This document shows, one piece after another, positions 57,146 to 64,000 of a stretch of DNA of 64,000 bases (positions are counted from its first letter, which is position 1; every line of letters starts with the position of its first letter). Under the pieces are notes generated by a model. It was not told where the DNA came from. It ran no database searches and worked only from the letters and a program-made list of their open reading frames with translations. The stretch is from Lacticaseibacillus casei DSM 20011 = JCM 1134 = ATCC 393 (GTDB taxonomy: Bacteria > Bacillota > Bacilli > Lactobacillales > Lactobacillaceae), in NCBI RefSeq assembly GCF_000829055.1, contig NZ_AP012544.1, forward strand, positions 1,054,001 through 1,118,000. Direction: 5' to 3'. Made by a program: the position numbers and the translations under genes.

Positions 57146-57820
57146 TCAAACGAGTCGAACACCGATGCCCCAGATCGAAATGATGTATTTCGGATTCTGA
57201 GCCAGATCGTTGATTTTGGTTCGTAAATTGCTGATGTGGACGTTAAGCGTGTTATCGGCATTTAAAAAAGGTTCGCCCCAGACCTGTTCGTAAAGTTGAC
57301 GTTTATCAAACACTTGATGAGGATCGCGCATCATGAGTGCCAATATGGCGTATTCTTTTTTAGGTAATGTCAATGGCTGATGATTGACGGTGACTGCATG
57401 GCGTTTTGGATCGAGTACAATTTCGCCAACTTGTAATGCATCATCTTCCTGTGCGGTGGTGGGTTTATTTTGACGTAGCTGAACCTGAACACGCGCAAGC
57501 AACTCGTCGATGTCAAACGGTTTGGTTAGATAATCATTAGCTCCTTGTTTGAGCAATGCCACGGTTTTCTGCTTATCCTGAATAGCGGTCAAAACAAGGA
57601 CCGGGACTTGCGAAGTTTTGCGGATTGTGGTCAGAACACTCTCGCCGGTGACATTCGGTAACATGAGATCGAGAATTACAAGATCAGGGTGTGTTTGGTG
57701 AAATTGGGTTAAAGCCTGAATCCCATCGAGGGCTTGGACAACCTCGTAAGTCGGTGCCAGCACATCTTGTAACAGCGCTTGTATATCTTTGTGGTCTTCA
57801 ACAATTAAAATTTTAGCCAT
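57146..57820 (-). CDS. OmpR-family response regulator
   Basis: 224 residues: receiver domain with acidic E8/D9, phospho-acceptor D51 in VILDLMLPN, the Thr in VLTA and the Lys in TKPFD, then a winged-helix domain (LTLPKKEYAILALMMRDPHQVFDKRQLYEQVWG). It is encoded directly before its kinase and divergently from an ABC transporter, its likely target. Confidence 0.95.
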   Translation of the reverse strand: MAKILIVEDHKDIQALLQDVLAPTYEVVQALDGIQALTQFHQTHPDLVILDLMLPNVTGESVLTTIRKTSQVPVLVLTAIQDKQKTVALLKQGANDYLTKPFDIDELLARVQVQLRQNKPTTAQEDDALQVGEIVLDPKRHAVTVNHQPLTLPKKEYAILALMMRDPHQVFDKRQLYEQVWGEPFLNADNTLNVHISNLRTKINDLAQNPKYIISIWGIGVRLV

Positions 57821-57916
57821 GATGTCGCGACCTCCTACTAATGACAGTGTAAACTAACAAGCCTGGATGCCACAATTTAGGTTTAATTAAGGATTGATTA
57901 TGCTAGTAATTAAGAA

Positions 57917-57930
57917 AGACTCGGTAGTCT
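57917..57930. promoter_or_regulatory. Inverted repeat in the TCS/ABC intergenic region
   Basis: AGACT-CGGT-AGTCT, a perfect 5-bp palindrome about 15 bases upstream of a -10-like TAGAAT (57938-57943). It is a candidate response-regulator site. Confidence 0.35.
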
Positions 57931-57976
57931 GGAATTGTAGAATAAAAGCAAATTAAAATTTTGGAGGCTAAGAATC

Positions 57977-58909
57977 ATGAGCGAACCAATATTAACGATT
58001 CAACAGGTTAGCAAACATTTCGGCCATTTTCAGGCATTAGATCACATCAACTTTACCGTTGAACGCGGCGATATTTTCGGTTTGATCGGCGAAAACGGGG
58101 CAGGGAAAACAACCCTCATGCGACTTATTACGGGACTTTCGCCGATGCAAACAGGGACAATTACGTTATTAGGGGAAAATGCAGGGCACTACCAGCGCGC
58201 ATTGAGTCGCATTGGTGCTGTGATCGAAAGCCCAGCCGCGTTTGAAAAATTGACCGTCTTACAAAACTTACGTCTCTGCGCCATTCAACACGGCATTGAT
58301 GATCAAAAAGTGATTGCTGAAACCGTTGATTTTGTGGGTCTTCAGGAAAAACAGCGAACACAAGCACGCCACCTTTCATTAGGCCAGCGGCAACGGTTAG
58401 GACTAGCATTGGCTATTTTGCCGCGCCCAGATTTTTTGATCTTGGATGAACCGATTAACGGACTGGATCCATCCGGCATTATGGAATTTCGCCTTCTGCT
58501 CAAGCGGTTAAACGAAGAACGGCAAACAACGATGCTGATTTCGAGTCACATTTTGAGTGAGCTTTATCAGGTTTCGACAAAGTTTGGCATTATTCACCAT
58601 GGCAGAATGATCAAGCAACTGAGCAAGACCGAATTGGATCAAGCGAATCAATCAGGCCTGACCATAACAGTTGATCAAGCGCCTCTAGCCGCGCAGGTAC
58701 TTGACCACAACGGTTATAAACCTTTCGACGTGCTTGACGATCATCACCTGTTGTTGTGCAAGGGGGATGTTGATGCTGCCCGCGTGAATCAACTATTGGT
58801 GACAAATGGCGTCTTGGTTCAAGACATCAGTCATCAGACTGGCTCGCTGGAACAATTCTATATGCAACTGTTGGGTCAGACAGAAAAGCAGGAGGCCAAC
58901 TATGATTAA
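57977..58909 (+). CDS. ABC transporter ATPase (BcrA/lantibiotic-immunity type)
   Basis: 310 residues: Walker A GENGAGKTT, signature HLSLGQRQRLGLAL (LSLGQ variant), Walker B FLILDEPINGLDPSG and H-loop SSHILSEL. The C-terminal 80 residues form the extra domain of BcrA-like ATPases. With the small permease encoded next, it forms a BcrAB-like exporter, probably for resistance to cell-wall-active peptides. GGAGG precedes the ATG. Confidence 0.92.
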   Translation: MSEPILTIQQVSKHFGHFQALDHINFTVERGDIFGLIGENGAGKTTLMRLITGLSPMQTGTITLLGENAGHYQRALSRIGAVIESPAAFEKLTVLQNLRLCAIQHGIDDQKVIAETVDFVGLQEKQRTQARHLSLGQRQRLGLALAILPRPDFLILDEPINGLDPSGIMEFRLLLKRLNEERQTTMLISSHILSELYQVSTKFGIIHHGRMIKQLSKTELDQANQSGLTITVDQAPLAAQVLDHNGYKPFDVLDDHHLLLCKGDVDAARVNQLLVTNGVLVQDISHQTGSLEQFYMQLLGQTEKQEANYD

Positions 58910-59672
58910 TCAAATTCGCGCAGACTTCTATCGGCAACTACATACGGTCGGCATGTATATCATGCTGGCTGTGACAATCGTTTATGCTTTATTGGCAGTG
59001 CTAGCCAAAAGTGTTGGTGGCGTCACGGTGTCTGTTGGCAGCAGCGTTTTTACCCAAATTGCTGATCGGCCATGGACGGTGTTGTTTGGTTTGAAAGCCG
59101 CCAATATGACCGCGACGCTATTGTTGTACTTCTTTATTGGCGTCTTCGTGATTGTCTTTGGGTACGAATTTACACAAAAAGTTTACAAAAACACGTTGAT
59201 TTCCGGAATCTCGCGACTGCAATTCATATTGGCAAAATATTTGGTGATGTTGTTGGACCTGTTGATTTTGGTTACGGTTAACTTTGGCATGGTGCTTATC
59301 GGTGGGTTAATCAAAGGCAGAGCATTAGGCGGAGATTGGTCAACAATCTTGCAGACAATGGGACTAGGCATTGTTGCAGCGACCTTTTTTCTGAGTGTTG
59401 TTTTCAGTCTCGGCGTTTTCTTGTTGATCGCAACCGGCTCGATGACAATTGTTACGATTGTCGTGGTGCTTTTCCCGATACTCATCGAAGTCCTCAATCT
59501 TATCGCACATTGGGGCTGGCTCAAGTATTTTAATTTCTTTGGTGTTTCGCAGAGTCTCGGCGTTGGCAGTATGAAAATGAGCGCGTTGCCGCTATATATT
59601 GCGGTGAGTTTTGGCTTTTTGATTGTGATGATTGGGTTGTCGGTTTTGATTTTGCGGCGGAAGGAATTGTAG
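58902..59672 (+). CDS. ABC transporter permease (ABC-2/BcrB-like)
   Basis: 256 residues with six hydrophobic segments. The N-terminal part MINQIRADFYRQL leads into helix 1, and YEFTQKVYKNTLISGISRLQFILAKYLVML is the typical ABC-2 coupling region. ATG 58902 overlaps the ATPase gene by 8 bases after GGAGG. It partners with the preceding ATPase. Confidence 0.9.
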   Translation: MINQIRADFYRQLHTVGMYIMLAVTIVYALLAVLAKSVGGVTVSVGSSVFTQIADRPWTVLFGLKAANMTATLLLYFFIGVFVIVFGYEFTQKVYKNTLISGISRLQFILAKYLVMLLDLLILVTVNFGMVLIGGLIKGRALGGDWSTILQTMGLGIVAATFFLSVVFSLGVFLLIATGSMTIVTIVVVLFPILIEVLNLIAHWGWLKYFNFFGVSQSLGVGSMKMSALPLYIAVSFGFLIVMIGLSVLILRRKEL

Positions 59673-59700
59673 GGTGGTTTAAGAGGCGTTCTAAACGAAT

Positions 59701-59746
59701 AAACCAGCATGTGCCGGACTTTCGGTCAGGCTACATGCTGGTTTTT
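59701..59746. terminator. Bidirectional terminator
   Basis: AAACCAGCATGT/ACATGCTGGTTT, a 12-bp perfect stem enclosing a smaller one, flanked by A and T runs. Confidence 0.88.
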
Positions 59747-59786
59747 GTCTCACATATTGGGCAGATTAAAAAATGGAAAAGTATTG

Positions 59787-60668
59787 TTACGATGTCTGGT
59801 TATTTACTTGCTGGAAAAACGTCAAAAACTTCTCTGCTGCTTTTGATAGTGGCGTATTTTTTGTCCAAATGAGCGCCATTTGTGTCGCAAGCTTAGGCGA
59901 AAAGGGCACAAACTTTAATGACATTTCTTCTTGGTTCAGGAGCCGACTGATACCCACTACGTAACCCAATCCCGCCTCTGCAAGTAATCCAGCATTATAG
60001 ATTAAATTGTAACGAGCGACAATTTGGCTTTCGGAAAAATGATGACCGGCCCATTTTTGCAACATTTCTACGACCGATTGTCTTTCTGAAACAATGAGTG
60101 GGTTCCCGCTTATCTGAGGGGCGGAGATACCAGGCAAACTAGCCAAGGGATCATTAGTTGGTATAAGTAACCCCCAAAGATTTTCGCCGTTAATTTTGCT
60201 AAAAGCATATTTGTAAGTGTCAGTTGGATCAATCACAACGCCAAAGTCCAACAAACCTTGATCAAGTCGTTCCATAATTTCGTCGGCATTACCGCTATAA
60301 AGTTGTAGCTGGACGCTTGAGTATGCGACTAACAGTTGTTTAACGGCGCGCAGGACGGTGCGGTTGAGATGGGATTCGCCCAGACCGATTGCCAAATTGC
60401 CACCGATGATATTTTCATTCGTGATATCGGTAATTGCAGTTTCTGTAAGATTAAGAATCTGGCGCGCACGATTGACCAAATAGGTACCATTTGCCGTTAG
60501 ACTGATCGCCCGGCGCTTGCGCTGAAAGAGTTTGGTGCCAAGCTCGGCTTCAAGTTCTTGCATTTGTCTGGACAAGGCGGGTTGAGAAATGTGAATCTTA
60601 TTGGCTGCGGCTGTGATGGTGCCCGCATCCGCAATGGCCACGAGGTAACGCAAAGTTCTTAATTCCAC
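59787..60668 (-). CDS. LysR-family transcriptional regulator
   Basis: 293 residues. The N-terminal HTH is LRYLVAIADAGTITAAANKIHISQPALSRQMQELEAELGTKLFQR, followed by a periplasmic-binding-like effector domain. I chose GTG 60668, six bases after GGGGGC, which gives the usual LysR length; the frame stays open for 50 codons upstream. It is divergent from the cupin-CMD genes, its likely targets. The effector is unknown. Confidence 0.92.
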   Translation of the reverse strand: MELRTLRYLVAIADAGTITAAANKIHISQPALSRQMQELEAELGTKLFQRKRRAISLTANGTYLVNRARQILNLTETAITDITNENIIGGNLAIGLGESHLNRTVLRAVKQLLVAYSSVQLQLYSGNADEIMERLDQGLLDFGVVIDPTDTYKYAFSKINGENLWGLLIPTNDPLASLPGISAPQISGNPLIVSERQSVVEMLQKWAGHHFSESQIVARYNLIYNAGLLAEAGLGYVVGISRLLNQEEMSLKFVPFSPKLATQMALIWTKNTPLSKAAEKFLTFFQQVNNQTS

Positions 60669-60806
60669 TGAGAAGCCCCCTAATGAAACGATCTGCCTGG
60701 ATGGAAACAAAACCTCAGACGAGATGAATCGGGACAGATTGTTTCGTTTGAGATTTAGTCTTTTCGGTTGATGAACGCATGTTGATTTTAAATATAGAGA
60801 AAACAC

Positions 60807-60823
60807 ATAACGTAACATGTTAT
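60807..60823. promoter_or_regulatory. LysR operator candidate
   Basis: ATAAC-7-GTTAT, with the nested palindrome TAACATGTTA, in the 219-base divergent region between the LysR and cupin genes. Confidence 0.4.
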
Positions 60824-60887
60824 ATAAGCATTATACATTTTTAAACGTCTGACCGATAATGGAAGAAAACATAAGAAGGCACAAGCA

Positions 60888-61304
60888 ATGAACGATAAAG
60901 ATCAACAAGCAGGCATTTTTGGATTAGGTGCGGTTAATAGCGCGTATCAACAATATTTTACTGGAAAAAGTTATCTGAAAAGTTTAGCAAATGCGTTCGA
61001 TGGCGTTGACGTGCACGTGTCCAATGTGACTTTTGAACTCGGATGCCGGAATAACTGGCATATTCATCACAATGGCTTTCAAATCTTATTAGTTACGAGT
61101 GGTGAAGGTTGGTACCAAGCGGCCGGTGAACCTGCACGCTTATTACGTCCAGGCGATGTCTTCACGATACACGAAGGCGTCAAACACTGGCATGGGGCGA
61201 CTAAAGATAGTTGGTTTAGTCATGTGGCAATTACCAAGGGGACCAGCGAATGGTTAGAACCAGTCTCTGATCAAGCTTATGCACAGCTACGGGAGGTAAA
61301 ATAG
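60888..61304 (+). CDS. Cupin-domain protein
   Basis: 138 residues. The single cupin barrel has the metal-binding motif in WHIHHNGFQILLVTSGEGWYQ and a second motif PGDVFTIHEGVKHWHGA (His ligands). Such proteins often neighbour carboxymuconolactone decarboxylase-like genes, as here (next gene one base downstream). The substrate is unknown. AGAAGG precedes the ATG. Confidence 0.88.
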   Translation: MNDKDQQAGIFGLGAVNSAYQQYFTGKSYLKSLANAFDGVDVHVSNVTFELGCRNNWHIHHNGFQILLVTSGEGWYQAAGEPARLLRPGDVFTIHEGVKHWHGATKDSWFSHVAITKGTSEWLEPVSDQAYAQLREVK

Positions 61305-61305
61305 C

Positions 61306-61623
61306 ATGGCAAAACAAACAGCAGGACGAAAACAATTGGGTGAATTTGCACCACAGTTTGCGGCCCTTAATGATGACGTGTTGTTCGGCGAAGTCTGGTC
61401 AAAAGAAGATGAACTATCTGTGCGCGATCGTAGTCTCATTACGATTGCGTGCCTCATGACTAGCGGCGATTCTCCGCAACTAAAGGCACATCTGCGGATG
61501 GGCAAGGAGCATGGCATCACCAAGAAAGAAGTGGTTGCTGAAATTACTCATTTAGCTTTTTATGCAGGGTGGCCAAAAGCTTGGTCTGCGTTTGCTCTGG
61601 CAAAGGAAGTCTATGGGGAATGA
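61306..61623 (+). CDS. Carboxymuconolactone decarboxylase family protein
   Basis: A 105-residue all-helical protein of the CMD/AhpD superfamily (SVRDRSLITIACLMTSGDSPQLKAHLRMGKEHGITKKEVVAEITHLAFYAGWPKA). The AhpD-type CxxC is absent, so a thiol peroxidase role is unlikely. The gene is coupled to the cupin gene and probably controlled by the divergent LysR. Confidence 0.9.
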   Translation: MAKQTAGRKQLGEFAPQFAALNDDVLFGEVWSKEDELSVRDRSLITIACLMTSGDSPQLKAHLRMGKEHGITKKEVVAEITHLAFYAGWPKAWSAFALAKEVYGE

Positions 61624-61674
61624 TGAAATTGGCGTGCGATTGACTAAAGCTATGGATTTTATCAGCTAAAAATT

Positions 61675-61719
61675 GGCAAAGACTTGGTGGCCGTGAGTGA
61701 CTGAGGCTTTGCCTTTTTT
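61675..61719 (+). terminator. Terminator of the cupin-CMD operon
   Basis: GGCAAAG/CTTTGCC followed by six T, with a 25-base loop. Confidence 0.75.
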
Positions 61720-61766
61720 CTGTGAATGGGGTTGTCATCAGTAGTCAGAAGAAATAAGCTAGTTCC

Positions 61767-62051
61767 ATGGACATCGAACAAAGAGATCAAACAATGGCAA
61801 ATATTTTTAAAGTCCTTGGCGAACCACATCGTATTGAGATTTTGCGGATACTTTACCACGCGGGACGAGAGCTGACGTGCTCGGAGGTTAGTGCACAGCT
61901 TAATTTAAGTAAATCAACGGTCTCGTATCATTTTCGTGCAATGCGATTGGCTGGATTGACCCATACGCGGCAAGTAGCCCAGACCAAGTATTTATCGATC
62001 AATGAGACAGTTTTTGAACGGTTCTTACCAGGCTTTTTGACGACGCTTTAA
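61767..62051 (+). CDS. ArsR-family winged-helix regulator
   Basis: 94 residues: IFKVLGEPHRIEILRILYHAGRELTCSEVSAQLNLSKSTVSYHFRAMRLAGL is a classic ArsR HTH with the recognition helix SKSTVSYHFRAM. No paired metal-binding Cys motif (CxC) is visible, so it may sense something other than As/Cd. The Shine-Dalgarno is weak; ATG 61794 is an alternative start. The GST-like gene follows 49 bases later. Confidence 0.85.
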   Translation: MDIEQRDQTMANIFKVLGEPHRIEILRILYHAGRELTCSEVSAQLNLSKSTVSYHFRAMRLAGLTHTRQVAQTKYLSINETVFERFLPGFLTTL

Positions 62052-62100
62052 TTTTTTGTCTATTAGTTCGACATTCATCGAATAAAGGGAGATGCACAAT

Positions 62101-62730
62101 ATGCTTAGGTTATTTTACGCATCAGGCACCAGTGCGATGGCGCCGCATATTTTGTTGACAGATGCCGGTATGGATTTTGAGGCGGAAAAGGTCAACCTGG
62201 ATCGCAAAACTTGGCGAGGCGGTGATTATAATCAGATCAATCCCAAGTCATATGTACCAACGTTGCAGATTTCGGCGACAACATATCTAACTGAATGCGC
62301 TGTGATATTGGAGTATATAGCCTCAAAAGCTAAGGGTGATTATCGAAGTTCAGAGGACAGTATGGCTTACTGGCGGGAACGCATGTGGTTAAATTATATT
62401 GCAACGGAGCTGCACAAAAATTTTATATCGCTATTTCGCCGTGGTAATTGGCTGCCGAATACCGCGGATTCAAAAAAGTTGGTGTGGCAACGGGTGGCAC
62501 CGCGATTGCAGTACGTTGAAACACGACTTCAAGGACCTTGGTTGATGGGTAATAGGTTTACGATGGCGGACCCGTATCTTTTTGTCATGACTAACTGGAT
62601 GCGACGGCTTGGTTTTTCGTTTGATGGGTTGCAGAAGTTACAGGCATTTGACGAATCAATGCGTGAGCGGCCTAGTGTGCAAGAGGTGTTTCGAGTTGAA
62701 GGGCGGCCGCATAGAGTTACGGATGGATAA
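62101..62730 (+). CDS. Glutathione S-transferase-like protein
   Basis: 209 residues. The N-terminal thioredoxin-like domain (LRLFYASGTSAMAPHILLTDAGMDFEAEKVNL, then YVPTLQ with the cis-Pro, and TECAVILEYIA) and the helical C-terminal domain with GNRFTMADPYLFVMTNWMRRLG match bacterial GSTs. Such enzymes are mostly found in proteobacteria, so transfer is plausible. ATG 62101 lies nine bases after AAGGGAG. Substrates are unknown. Confidence 0.88.
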   Translation: MLRLFYASGTSAMAPHILLTDAGMDFEAEKVNLDRKTWRGGDYNQINPKSYVPTLQISATTYLTECAVILEYIASKAKGDYRSSEDSMAYWRERMWLNYIATELHKNFISLFRRGNWLPNTADSKKLVWQRVAPRLQYVETRLQGPWLMGNRFTMADPYLFVMTNWMRRLGFSFDGLQKLQAFDESMRERPSVQEVFRVEGRPHRVTDG

Positions 62731-62814
62731 GATCGAACAAATGGGTTTCTTGAAAGTTGCTGGTTGCCTATGACATTTGTAGTATAAGTTTATTTTTATT
62801 CATTTTTTCTAACT

Positions 62815-63224
62815 GTTGAGAAGGCGAATGATCAAATAATAGCGGTTGTTGACGATCAATTTGGGGCTTACAATTTAATCGAGAAGCCGTTAATGTAAGA
62901 CGAACTAGCTGTTACCTTTTTGGCTGAAGAAGATGGGCAGTGCATTGGTGGTGTTTTTGGATATAGTACGATGTATAAAATTGGTTTTATTGAAACCTTG
63001 TTGGTGGCTGAAGCGCATAGACACAAGGCATTGGAACCCAACTTGTTAATACGCTACTAAAGGCTCTGCAAACTTTTGGATGTCCCACGGTGCACTTGGA
63101 TACGATGTCCTATCAAGCACCTGAATTTTGTCAGTCACTGGGGTTTAAACAATTTGGCAAGCTGATTTATTCAGAGATTGGTGCTTCGGAAGTGTTTTTT
63201 GTCAAACACTTGAATGTTAGCTGA
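62815..63224 (+). pseudogene. Broken GNAT acetyltransferase gene
   Basis: The first frame gives FLAEEDGQCIGGVFGYSTMYKIGFIETLLVAEAHRHK but is cut upstream by TAA at 62896-62898. Downstream, one missing G near 63027 shifts the frame. Reading on in the +1 frame restores GIGTQLVNTLLKALQTFG and PEFCQSLGFKQFGKL up to the stop at 63224. These are acetyl-CoA-binding and C-terminal GNAT features. Two lesions mean a decayed gene rather than one sequencing error. Confidence 0.8.
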
Positions 63225-63238
63225 GAGAAGGAAAATAG

Positions 63239-63712
63239 TTGTCCGCAAAGGAGAAAATTGTAATTGCTCATGTAGACGTTTCGGAGAGAAAACGGGACAT
63301 TGTGCGTGACGTTTTAGCCGATTTGCCTGAGTGGTTTGGGTTACCCGAATCAACCAAGTTGTATGTAACAGAGGCCGCAAAGTTACCTTTGTGGGCTGCC
63401 TACTATCATGGGCATGCGATTGGCTTCATCGACTATCTTCAAACTAGCGTCGCAAGTGGAGAAATCAACTGTATGGGCATCAAAAAGCAATTTCATCATC
63501 AAGGGATAGGAACTCGGCTTGAACGGGAATTAGAAAGTTATGCGAAAAATCATGCTCACTATCTTCAGGTAAAGACAGTCGATGAAGGGCATTACCCAGA
63601 GTATGATCAAACCATTCGTTTTTATGAGTCAGTTGGCTTTGAGCGGTTGGAGGTATTTCCGAAATTATGGGATTCCTGGAATCCTTGTTTGGTAATGGTC
63701 AAAAAGCTTTGA
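63239..63712 (+). CDS. GNAT-family N-acetyltransferase
   Basis: 157 residues. The acetyl-CoA pyrophosphate loop is KKQFHHQGIGTRLERELESYA (Q/R-x-x-G-x-G/A), followed by the YDQTIRFYESVGFERLEVF end. The start is TTG 63239 after AAGGAAA; it is weak but no better codon precedes the domain. The substrate is unknown. It follows a broken GNAT gene of a different subfamily by 14 bases. Confidence 0.85.
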   Translation: MSAKEKIVIAHVDVSERKRDIVRDVLADLPEWFGLPESTKLYVTEAAKLPLWAAYYHGHAIGFIDYLQTSVASGEINCMGIKKQFHHQGIGTRLERELESYAKNHAHYLQVKTVDEGHYPEYDQTIRFYESVGFERLEVFPKLWDSWNPCLVMVKKL

Positions 63713-63838
63713 GAAAGTTACCGACATAATCTCAGTGTTAAACTTCAGCGTTTTCGGGTTTCAAAATGTTCAGAATTAAATGTAGTTTGTATCGTTAAGC
63801 TCAGGGACTTCTTGCTAGATGTATAAGTGCATAATTTA

Positions 63839-63902
63839 AATTAAATAGACTCACCCCAGTCTGAGCTCAAGGAGACGCCGACTATGGTGAGTCTATTTAA
63901 TT
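63839..63902. repeat. 17-bp perfect inverted repeat
   Basis: AATTAAATAGACTCACC (63839-63855) and GGTGAGTCTATTTAATT (63886-63902), 30 bases apart. No T run follows on either side, so it is not a standard terminator. Confidence 0.8.
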
Positions 63903-63906
63903 GCAC

Positions 63907-64000
63907 GGTTTAGTCTTTGCAGTCACGTGGACTGCGATGAGATTCAAAGTATTCCCACCAAAACAGTTGAGATATTTCAATTCGCACAGTCACGAGGACT
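63907..64000 (-). CRISPR. Possible trailer end of a type I-C-like CRISPR array (cut by the window edge)
   Basis: CAGTCACG-GGACT occurs at 63920 and again at 63987, a period of 67 bases, matching a 32-34 base repeat plus a 33-35 base spacer. The second copy reads ATTTCAATTCGCACAGTCAC then GAGGACT, whose reverse complement ends GTGCGAATTGAAAT, the shape of type I-C repeats (GTCGC...GCGTGGATTGAAAT) with a palindromic core AGTC/GACT. The first copy is degenerate on the side expected for a trailer-end repeat. Only one complete period is visible. Confidence 0.4.

Noticed and set aside
59773..59964. A 63-codon plus-strand ORF overlapping the LysR gene.
   Set aside because: Lies antisense within the LysR C-terminus with no homology signal.
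63907..63940. Type II-A CRISPR repeat known from casei-group genomes.
   Set aside because: The unit does not resemble the 36-base II-A repeat; the palindrome and GAATTGAAAT end fit type I-C-like repeats instead.

Overview
The window is chromosomal DNA of a low-to-moderate GC Firmicute, best explained as a member of the Lacticaseibacillus casei group (Lactobacillaceae). The reasons are the gene order tdk-prfA-prmC-ywlC-glyA-upp-atpBEFHAGDC-DUF1146-mbl-epuA-yidD-DUF2969-rodA, methionine T-box leaders ahead of a MetQNI transporter, a sufCDSUB operon, sdaAB/sdaAA serine dehydratase, and Shine-Dalgarno-led genes that often start with GTG or TTG. No rRNA, tRNA, transposase or prophage gene is visible. 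The species call is an inference from these families and was not searched.

Layout. 0-5 kb: end of a histidine phosphatase, then a TetR regulator with a clear promoter/operator in front of a heterodimeric ABC exporter. 5-10 kb: a membrane-tethered flavodoxin-like reductase, two tandem palindromic repeats, a VOC dioxygenase, a beta-lactamase-fold hydrolase, and murT. 10-27 kb: the conserved housekeeping block for translation termination, tRNA modification, C1 metabolism, uracil salvage, F1Fo-ATPase and the cell-shape genes. 27-37 kb: M20 peptidase, two methionine T-box units (metQ alone, then metQ-metN-metI), and the SUF Fe-S operon. 37-46 kb: small regulators, YueI and DUF2785 proteins, a PlcR-like regulator broken by one amber codon, Usp, a probable 6S RNA beside rarA, and a GshF-like protein whose catalytic motifs look lost. 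46-54 kb: serine dehydratase, MsrA, an SDR, PnuC with a deoxynucleoside kinase, and a PHP phosphatase. 54-64 kb: an accessory stretch holding an orphan OppA, a two-component system with a divergent ABC transporter, LysR/cupin/CMD, ArsR/GST and two GNAT genes (one broken). It ends at a 17-bp inverted repeat and what looks like the trailer end of a CRISPR array.

The most striking non-coding signal is a dispersed family of about 117-bp imperfect hairpins, with six near-complete and at least two truncated copies. Their arms change in a compensatory way between copies. Three copies end within one base of the Shine-Dalgarno sequence of a downstream gene, including atpD inside the ATP synthase operon. 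Other regulatory RNA includes two Met T-boxes, a probable 6S RNA, a structured leader before glyA, and an unassigned multi-hairpin RNA with a strong terminator upstream of yueI.
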